Source: Gammaproteobacteria bacterium (GTDB lineage Bacteria > Pseudomonadota > Gammaproteobacteria > Burkholderiales > Rhodocyclaceae). Taken from it: a DNA stretch of 64,000 nt. Made by a program: the position numbers and the translations under genes. The notes beneath the pieces are model-generated. The model made no database searches. It was not told where the DNA came from and worked only from the letters and a program-made list of their open reading frames with translations. The stretch covers positions 62,001 to 126,000 of the forward strand of contig JAHJVE010000023.1 in NCBI GenBank assembly GCA_018828385.1, in the 5' to 3' direction. Within the stretch, counting starts at the first letter, position 1, and each line of letters begins with the position of its first letter. Shown here piece after piece: positions 45,551 through 53,500 of this stretch.

Positions 45551-45943
45551 TCAACCGCCTTGGTAGGAAGGGTTCTCGGTTACATAGACGGTAATGCCGT
45601 CGGCTCCAGATACGATCTTGGAGAGCGGAAATGGCGCGGTGCCGAGCGTATCGAAGGTCCAGACGACACTCTTGCCACCGACATTGATCTTGACGGTTTC
45701 CAGGCGCGTCACGTTCAGATACTTGCTGCCGCCAGCCAGGGTGATTTCGCGGTCGGCATTTTTTGTGGCGGCGTAGCCAAACGAAGCCAGTTGATTTGCC
45801 GTCGGCGCGCTCTTGCTTTCTGAAACGTGGCTCAGCCAGTGATTGGTGCCAGCTTCGGAATAGTCTTCGTGAGCGTAGCTCGTTCCGGCGGCAGCGAGGC
45901 CAATCGCAGCAATCAGGGCAAGTTGGGAAAATTTCGTTTTCAT
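45551..45943 (-). CDS. CzcE-like periplasmic metal-binding protein
   Basis: The 130-residue precursor has a signal peptide ending SYAHE. The mature part matches the CzcE family: PTANQLASFGYAATKNADREI, YLNVTRLETVKINVGGKSVVWTFDTL. CzcE binds Cu(II) and other divalent ions in the periplasm (known for Cupriavidus). The ATG 45943 start has GGAGAG upstream. A 310-bp divergent control region separates it from tnpT. With CopK it forms a late periplasmic copper-buffering pair. Confidence 0.85.
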   Translation of the reverse strand: MKTKFSQLALIAAIGLAAAGTSYAHEDYSEAGTNHWLSHVSESKSAPTANQLASFGYAATKNADREITLAGGSKYLNVTRLETVKINVGGKSVVWTFDTLGTAPFPLSKIVSGADGITVYVTENPSYQGG

Positions 45944-46189
45944 GGTTCTCTCCTTGTGACATCGGGTTAATCGTGTCGGACTCATTTCGTCCAACCGTGA
46001 TGCCATCTTAGGATTCCGATACAAACAGGACGCTGACCCCCGCGTTACGTTTTTGAAAGCTTTCGTACGCAAATTGTCAGGAAGCGAACCGTTGATTTCG
46101 TACCATTTCTGCGTGAGTTTTTCGCTCGGCCGCTTATCACAATGAATAATCAACCATTATCACGCCTTACAATTTGCATTTGCATGGCC

Positions 46190-46226
46190 TTGAATTTCTA
46201 TAAGTTAGTATGTAATATCATATTAC
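46190..46226 (+). promoter_or_regulatory. tnpT promoter overlapping a 15-bp palindrome
   Basis: TTGAAT (46190-46195), a 17-bp spacer and TAATAT (46213-46218) form a promoter for tnpT. The -10 lies inside the palindrome GTAATAT-C-ATATTAC (46212-46226). Autorepression by the KfrA-like TnpT is likely. The site is also a candidate for the TnpS/TnpT recombination core. Confidence 0.65.
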
Positions 46227-46254
46227 GTAATACGGTACGAAATTCGAGGATGCC

Positions 46255-47328
46255 ATGGCCAGAGCCGGAATCTATAAATCAGAAGTCGTCAAAGCGCGTA
46301 ACAACCTGTTGGCGATGGGGCGCTACCCATCGATCGATGCCATCCGTAGCGAGTTGGGCGATACCGGCTCGAAAGGCACGATTCACCGCTACCTCAAGGA
46401 GATCGAGGAAGAGGAAGGGGGCTCTACCGGCACTCAGGTCGCAGTGAGCGATGCCATCCAGGATCTGTCAGCCAGGCTGGCTGAACGCCTACACCAGGAA
46501 GCCGATCAGCGCGTGACCGCACTGACCGATAAGCACAAGGCGGAAATCGCAGCGCTGAATGACGCCATGACCGTCTTACGTAGTGAGGTCGAATCGTTCC
46601 GTGGCCAGGCCGAGCGTCAAGCCCTTGATCTGTCCGCTGAAAAAACCGCTCATGCGAACACCGTGGCGGCGCTTCAGGAAGAGCGGATTGCCCGCGCCCA
46701 AATGGCTCAGCGCATTCAGGACATGGAAGGGCAGCTGGCCACGGAGGAAACGCATCGTCTTTCCCTGGAAGAGAAGCATCTGCACGCCCGGGAAGCGCTG
46801 GAGCATTTCCGTTCAGCTGCCAAGGAGCAACGAGAACAAGATCAACGGCAATCCGAACAACAGATTCAGTTCCTGCAGAGCGAATTGCATACCGCCAAGG
46901 ACACAGTGAATACCAAGCAGCAAGAACTCATCCGCAGCCATGAGGACAATGCCCGGCTATCCAGCGAACTGGCGCATGCCCGCAGTGAACTGCATCGACA
47001 ACAGGGCGAGGTACGATCACTGCGTTCGGCCAAAGAGAATTTGGCTGTCGCCGAGGTGAAAAACCAGCAGTTGTCAGAGCAATTGGCGCAAGCCAATGCG
47101 CGAGTGGCCGATCTGGACAAGGAAAACCAAGCGAATGTCGGCAAGCTGCGGGAGACTATGGCAACGGGGCAGCGGCTGGAATCCGAACTGATGGCGGCAA
47201 AAGCCGTTGTTGTCAGCCACGAGAAGATTTTTGAAAAGCTCACGGCTTTGCAGGCGCCGCCGGCGAAAAGCGTCAACACAAAGAAGAATGTTGACAGTCA
47301 GAATTCTCTTTTTAATTCAGAAGAGTAG
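46255..47328 (+). CDS. tnpT: TnpT-type KfrA-like coiled-coil protein
   Basis: The 357-residue protein has an N-terminal KfrA DNA-binding domain (residues about 1-60: GIYKSEVVKARNNLLAMGRY, TGSKGTIHRYLKEIEEE) and a long coiled coil through residues 80-330. In Tn4651 TnpT binds the resolution site and stimulates TnpS-mediated cointegrate resolution (known). Here it is at the opposite transposon end from tnpS. Its stop is 8 bp before the right terminal repeat, so it lies tight against the element's boundary. Confidence 0.85.
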   Translation: MARAGIYKSEVVKARNNLLAMGRYPSIDAIRSELGDTGSKGTIHRYLKEIEEEEGGSTGTQVAVSDAIQDLSARLAERLHQEADQRVTALTDKHKAEIAALNDAMTVLRSEVESFRGQAERQALDLSAEKTAHANTVAALQEERIARAQMAQRIQDMEGQLATEETHRLSLEEKHLHAREALEHFRSAAKEQREQDQRQSEQQIQFLQSELHTAKDTVNTKQQELIRSHEDNARLSSELAHARSELHRQQGEVRSLRSAKENLAVAEVKNQQLSEQLAQANARVADLDKENQANVGKLRETMATGQRLESELMAAKAVVVSHEKIFEKLTALQAPPAKSVNTKKNVDSQNSLFNSEE

Positions 47329-47336
47329 GCGGCTTT

Positions 47337-47369
47337 CGGGGAATTTTTCATGATTCCCGGCCGACCCTC
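47337..47369 (-). repeat. Transposon terminal inverted repeat, right
   Basis: Read on the minus strand it begins GAGGGTCGGCCGGGAATCAT and matches the left repeat except for one T/A change at position 16. It marks the right boundary of the transposon. Confidence 0.93.
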
Positions 47370-47510
47370 ATGACGGCCAATGCTTTTGACGACGACAATC
47401 GACGCTGCCGGGAGGCCGGCATGGACGATTTCATCGCCAAGCCGGTGGAACCCGAAAAGCTATATGCCATGCTGGCCAAGTGGCTGGCGACCACGCCGCC
47501 GATCAATTAG
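47370..47510 (+). pseudogene. C-terminal fragment of a hybrid-kinase receiver domain
   Basis: 46 codons directly behind the transposon encode MTANAFDDDNRRCREAGMDD and FIAKPVEPEKLYAMLAKWL, the alpha4-alpha5 end of a receiver domain with the conserved Lys in AKPVEP. Such endings are typical of hybrid histidine kinases. The rest is missing and the left transposon flank does not supply it. Its stop overlaps the convergent glucan synthase gene by 8 bp. Confidence 0.82.
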
Positions 47511-50500
47511 GCTGGCCCTGATTGACGACAATCACGATCTGATGTTCGACCAGGTCGTCGACCAGTTGAATTACATTGTCCGCCTGTTCCAGGCCATCCA
47601 CAGTGACGCTGCCTCGGGCATCGACGCTTGAGATGACTGCGATGCGATAGACCGTTGCCCGATAGCGGTAGCGAAGCTTGAATCCCGGCCAATCCGCCGG
47701 CAGGCAAGGCGACAGGTGCAATTTGTTGCCTTCCAGCCGCAAGCCAAGCAGCGACTCGACGAGTAGCCGGTACATCCAGCCGGCCGAGCCGGAATACCAC
47801 GACCAACCGCCGCGACCGGTATGCGGCGCCAGCGCATAGACGTCGGCAGCCATCACGTAAGGCTCGGCTTTATAGGTAGCGACGGCAGTTTCCGAGCGCG
47901 CGTGGTTGACCGGATTGATCATCGCCGTCAGTTCCCAGGCCCGTTCCCGGTCCCCAAGGCTGGCAAAGGCCATCGCCGCCCAGATCGCCCCGTGGGTGTA
48001 TTGGCCGCCGTTTTCGCGCACGCCAGGGACGTAGCCGCGGATGTAGCCGGGGTCGAGCCGCGATTTGTCGAAAGGTGGGTCGAGCAACTGGATCAGCCCG
48101 GCCTGCCGACGCACGAGGTGTTCGTCGACGGCCTGCATGGCCATCTGCCCGCGCGCCGCACTGGCCACGCCGGACAGTACGGCCCAGCTCTGCGAGATCG
48201 AGTCGATCCGGCATTCCGGACCGCTACTTGAACCGAGCGGCGTGCCGTCGTCGAAATAGGCGCGACGATACCAGGCACCGTCCCAGCCCTTTTCCTCAAT
48301 GTTCTGGTGCAGTCGGGCGGCTTCGCCCTGACAAAATTCGGCGAAGGCCGGATCGCCATGACGGGTCGCCACGCCGCTGAACTGCCTGAGCACTTCATGC
48401 AGGAAGAAGGCGAGCCAGACGCTCTCGCCCTTGCCCAGAATGCCGACCCGGCTCATGCCGTCGTTCCAGTCGCCCGAACCCATCAGCGGCAGGCCGTGCG
48501 CACCGAAACGCAGGCCATGGCGGATGGCGCGCACGCAGTGTTCGTAGAGGCTGGCGACCTCGCCCGAGCGGACCGGCAGATCGTAGTAGGAGTCGTCTTC
48601 GGGGTTGACCGGGCGGCCTTCGAGGAAATTGCTGCGTTCATCGAGCACGCCAGTGTCGGCGGTGGTCTGCACATAGCGGCAGACGGCCAGCGGCAGCCAC
48701 AGGTAGTCGTCCGAACAGCGGGTGCGCACGCCGCGCCCGGCCGGCGGGTGCCACCAGTGCTGGACGTCGCCCTCGGCAAACTGGCGGCCGGCACAGAGCA
48801 GCAGATGTTCGCGGACCAGCCCCGGCTCGGTGTGAACCAGTGCCATCATGTCCTGCAACTGGTCGCGGAAACCGAAAGCGCCGCCCGACTGGTAATAGCC
48901 GCTGCGCGCCCAGATCCGGCAGGCCAGCGTCTGATAGACCAGCCAGCCATTGGCCAGCACATCGAGCGCCGGGTCGGGCGTCTCGACCTGTACGGCGCCA
49001 AGTGATTGCGCCCAATACGCTTCAACCGCTTCGAGCGCCATGCGCGCCGCCAGCGGACCACGGAAACGCTGGATCAACTGACTTGCGTCATCTGTCGTTC
49101 GCCCAACGCCCAGCCGGAAAACCAGCTCGTGTTCCTGACCATCAGCCAGGTCAACCGCTATCTGGATGGCGCCGCAAGGGTCGAGCCCGGCGCCGACCTT
49201 GCCGGAAAGGCGGGCCCGTTTGAGCGCCGAGGGCTCGCCCGGCGAACCGTTGCGGCCGATGAATTCGTTGCGGTCGCCGGTCAGCGTGCGGCTTACTTCA
49301 TCGACATCGAAGAAGGCGACGCGTCCCGCGAACTCGGGGCTGTAGGGATTTCGCACCAGCAGCGCGCCGCTGCCGGTGGCGATCTCGGTGGTGACATGCA
49401 TGGCCGTTTTGGCCCGCAAATCGCCGAGCACCCACTCGACATAGCCGGTCGCCGAGACCTTCCGCGGTCGACCGGAAATATTGGCCAATTTCAAAATCGA
49501 GAATTTGACCGGCGCGTCGATGGCGACATAGACCTTGAGTTCGGAGCGTATGCCACCGACCGAGGTTTCAAAGCTGGTCACGCCAAAACCGTGGCGAACC
49601 ACGTAGGGCATGGCGCCGCGCACCGGCAAGGGCGTAGGCGACCAGACGTGGCCGGTTTCCTCGTCGCGCAGGTAGATGGCTTCGCCGCCGGCATCGCTGA
49701 CCGGGTCGTTGTGCCACGGCGTCAGGCGGAATTCGTGGGCGTTGTCGCTCCAGGTGTAGGCGCTGCCGCTTTCCGAAATCACCGTGCCGAACTGCGGGTT
49801 GGCCAGCACATTGGCCCACGGCGCCGGCGTCGCATGGCCCTGGGCCAGCGTGATGACGTATTCCCTGCCATCGGCGGCAAAGCCACCCAGGCCGTTGAAG
49901 AACTGCAGATCAAGGCCACTCACGGTCGCTGCCGGCGGCGCTTCGGGGCGATAACGCCGACTCGCCACCAGACGCGGGACGCGCGATTCGGGCGGACTGC
50001 GCAGGTCGAGCTGTTCGGCCAGCGTGCCACGGCAATCGGTGATCACGGCGCGCGCCACGGATTGCAGCAGGATGCGGTCTTCACTCGAAATCTGTTCGGC
50101 CAGCCGCACGAAAATGCCGCCCGGCCGGTCGATGACGCTGGCCTCGATGCCCGAGGCGATGAGTCCCATGATCTGGTCCTGCAGCCGCTGGCGGTAGCCG
50201 GCGTGGTCCTCGTTCCAGATCACCAGATCAACGACCAGCCCCTTGAGGCGCCAGTAGGCGTGGGCCTGGACCAGTTGGCGAACGAGGTCGATATTGGCCG
50301 AATCGCCGATCTGCAGCAAAACGATGGGCAGGTCACCGGAAATGGCATAACCCCAGAGGCCCGACTGCCCGCGCTGATTGCGCATGAGCACTGAGGCTTC
50401 GGCCCGCAGCGAAGCATTGGCATGAATGACCGAACCGGCCAGACGGGCATAAAGCTGGGCATCTGCTTCGGTGGCATTGAGCTGGCGCAGCACAACCTGG

Positions 50501-53500
50501 CTGTGCGTCCAGGTCAGTTCGAAGACGCGGTCGGCGAGATGCCGGTCCTGATATTTCTCGACCAGGCCGAGCGCCGCGGCGCGGCTGTCGGCGATGCCGG
50601 TCACGACATCGATGGTCACCGACTGCTCGGGTTCGAGCACGATGCGATGGCGGATGGCGACGATGGGATCGAGCACCGAACCCGCCGTGCCGGACAGTCT
50701 GCCGGCTTGCTCCATGGCCAGCGGATGGGCCGTGGACCGGGTCCGGCCGATGAAGCGGGCGCGATCGGTTTCGCCCGAAACGGCGCTCGAAACGGCATCA
50801 TGGACGGCCATCAGGTGCAGCATCCACGGCGCCTGTTCGGTCAGCGAACGCGGCCGCCGGGTGCACAGCACGGCGTTGCGCCCGGGCAGGATTTCCGTCT
50901 GCACGAACAGATTGCTGAAGGCCGGGTGCAGCTCGTCGGCCGCCGCCGGGGCGATGACCACCTCGGCATAGCTAGTGACTTCGATTTCGCGGCGCTGGCG
51001 GGAGCGGTTGGTGATGCGGGTCCGCCGCAGTTCGATATCGTCCTCGGGCGAGACGACGATGTCGGTGTAGGTTTCGAACTCGCCGTCCTCGCCGTCGAGC
51101 GAATCGCGCCGGCGGAATTCGGCGCGTCCTTCGGAGAAGATCGCTTCGTAATGAACCGGCTGTTTGCGCGTCGGCTGGTAGGCGGTGGACCACACGGTGC
51201 CGCTGGCCAGTTCGCGGATGTAGCAGAAGCTGCCCCAGTTGTCGCGGGTGCCATCTTCGCGCCAGCGGGTGACGGCCAGATCGTTCCAGCGGCTGTAGCC
51301 GCCGCCGGCGTTGGTCACCATCACGTGGTAGCGGCCGTTCGACAGCAACTGGACTTCCGGCGCCGGCGTATCCGGGCTGGTGAAGACGCGGATCGGTGTT
51401 TCGTCGATGCGCGAATCCAATCGCGCGTCGGCCAGTTCGGCCGTGTGCGAGAACAAGGTCGTGGCCTTGGGGATGCGCTCCTGAAGCAGGAGCAGGATGG
51501 CCTGGAACAGGCGGTCGGCGACAAAGCGCCGCTGCATCGGCTGATCGAGCAGCAGATAGTCGAGCGCCAGCAGGCTCATGCCCTGGTGGTGGGCCATGAA
51601 GGAGCGCACGACGACACGCGACTGGCCGCGCCGCTGGCGGGCCGGCGTGTAGTCGATGGCTTCGAAGAAGCCGTACTTGCCGACAAAACCCTCGTCGGCC
51701 AGGCGCTGCAGGTTGAGGCAGGCCGCTTCCGGCGCCACCATGAGGGCCAGCGCCGAGGCATAGGGCGCGATGACCAGATCGTCGGCCAACCCCCGCTTGA
51801 GACCCAGCCCGGGCACGCCAAAGGCGCGGTACTGGTAGTTGAGATGCAGGTCGACCGTGTTGTAGCCCGATTCGGACACGCCCCACGGCACGCCGCGCTG
51901 CTTGCCGTACTCGATCTGCCGCGCGACGGCGGCCTTGCAGGTCTGGTCGAGCAAGGTGTTCTCGTAATTGGGCATGACCAGCATCGGCATCAGGTACTCG
52001 AACATCGAGCCGCTCCACGACAGCAAGGCCGGTTCGCCGCCGGTGCCGGTGAGCAGGCGGCCGAGCGAGAACCAGCTTTCCTGCGGCAACTGCCCCTGGG
52101 CGATGGCGACGAAGTTGCACAGCCGGGCTTCGGAGGCGAGCAGATCGTAGTAGCTGGTATCGACGCGGCGTTCGCCGACGTTGTAGCCGATGGTCAAGAG
52201 ATGCCGCGCCTTGTCGAACAGGAAGTCGTAATCCATCTGCGCCAGTGCGCCGGATTGCTCGGCCAGCGCATCGATCAGGGCGATGCGCTGAGTGGCGACA
52301 GTGCCGGCCAGGACAATCTGGCGCGACAGTTCGATCAGCCAGTTGCGTTGTTCGGCGCTCAACTCAATCGCCAGATGCGTCTCGATATCCGGGCAGCGCT
52401 CGGTGGCCAGTCTGGCCAGACCGCGCAGGGTCGGCATGGCGGCCTCGGTGGCGATCCGGGCAAAAACCTCGAGCCCGGCTGGCGCTGGCGACAGGCTCAG
52501 CCAGGGGGCCAGATGGTCCAGTTCGGTTTGCGCTTCGGCCAGTTGCTGAACAAGTGCCCGAGCCCATTCGGCGGCCTCGTTTTCCGGCAGGCTTTCATCG
52601 ACCACGACAAAGCTGGCTTCGACCTCGCTCAGCAATTCGCCGGCGCCATCGCCCAGTTGATGCAGCAACCGAGCCATGGCCGAAATGGTCGGCGGTGGAA
52701 TCAGCATCGCCGTGTCGAGCCGCTTGCGCAGGGCAGCCAGCGTGCCGGCGACGGCTTCGTCGGCGCTCACGGTGAGCAGGCCGAGCGTGTCGTTGAGACC
52801 GGCCAGCAAGCGTGGCTGCAGGATTGGCGCGTCGGCCAGTTCGAGCAGTCCGCCGCGCAGGGTCAGCAGATGGCCGGCCAGGTTGCCGCTGTCGACCGTC
52901 GAGATGTAGAGCAGCGGCAGCGGTCGCAGGGTCTGGGTGTCGTACCAGTTGTAGAAATGGCCTCGATAGCGCTCCAGGCCGACCATGGTGCGCAGCGTGT
53001 TGGCCGTGCGTTCGAGCAGCCTGCCGGTCGTGATGTAGCCGAAATCCCAGGCGCCCAGGTTGGCCAGCAGGGCCAGGCCCATATTGGTCGGCGAGGTGCG
53101 GTGGGCGATGGCGGCGACCCGGTATTCCTGGTAATTGTCCGGCGCCAGCCAGTTGTCGTCCGGGCCGACGAAATGGTCGAAAAAGGCCCAGGTGCGGCGC
53201 GCCATGCGGCGCAGGAAGAAGCCCTGCTCGGCCGTCAGATGCGCCTTGTGGGCGGCCAGCGGGCGACTCAGCCACCAGGCGATGAGCGGCGAGCTCAGCC
53301 AGAGCAGGAGGACCGGCGTGGCGATGAGCATTTCTTCCTGGCTGGCGAGCACCAGCCAGGCACCCAGCCCGGTGGCCAGCAGCGGGCCGATCCACATGCT
53401 GCGCAGGCAGGCAAACAGCTCGCTACGGCGGCGCCCGGCCAACTGGCGTTCGACCTCGCTCGACGGGTTCCATTCGAGCAGTCGGCGATGCGACACGAGC

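Larger units (their letters stand above)
12118..47369. mobile_element. Tn3-family (Tn4651-type) copper-resistance transposon, ~35.3 kb
   Basis: It is bounded by 33-bp inverted repeats with one mismatch. It encodes a Tn3-family transposase and a TnpS-type tyrosine recombinase at the left and a TnpT-type KfrA-like protein at the right. The cargo is dominated by copper/silver resistance genes, plus an IS21-family insertion and decayed signalling genes. No target-site duplication is visible: GATGG on the left, ATGAC on the right. The TnpS/TnpT pair identifies the Tn4651/Tn5041 group, although here the two genes lie about 30 kb apart. Confidence 0.88.

Noticed and set aside
12113..47374. Five-base target duplication around the transposon
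   Set aside because: GATGG and ATGAC do not match; shifting by one or two bases does not give a perfect repeat.
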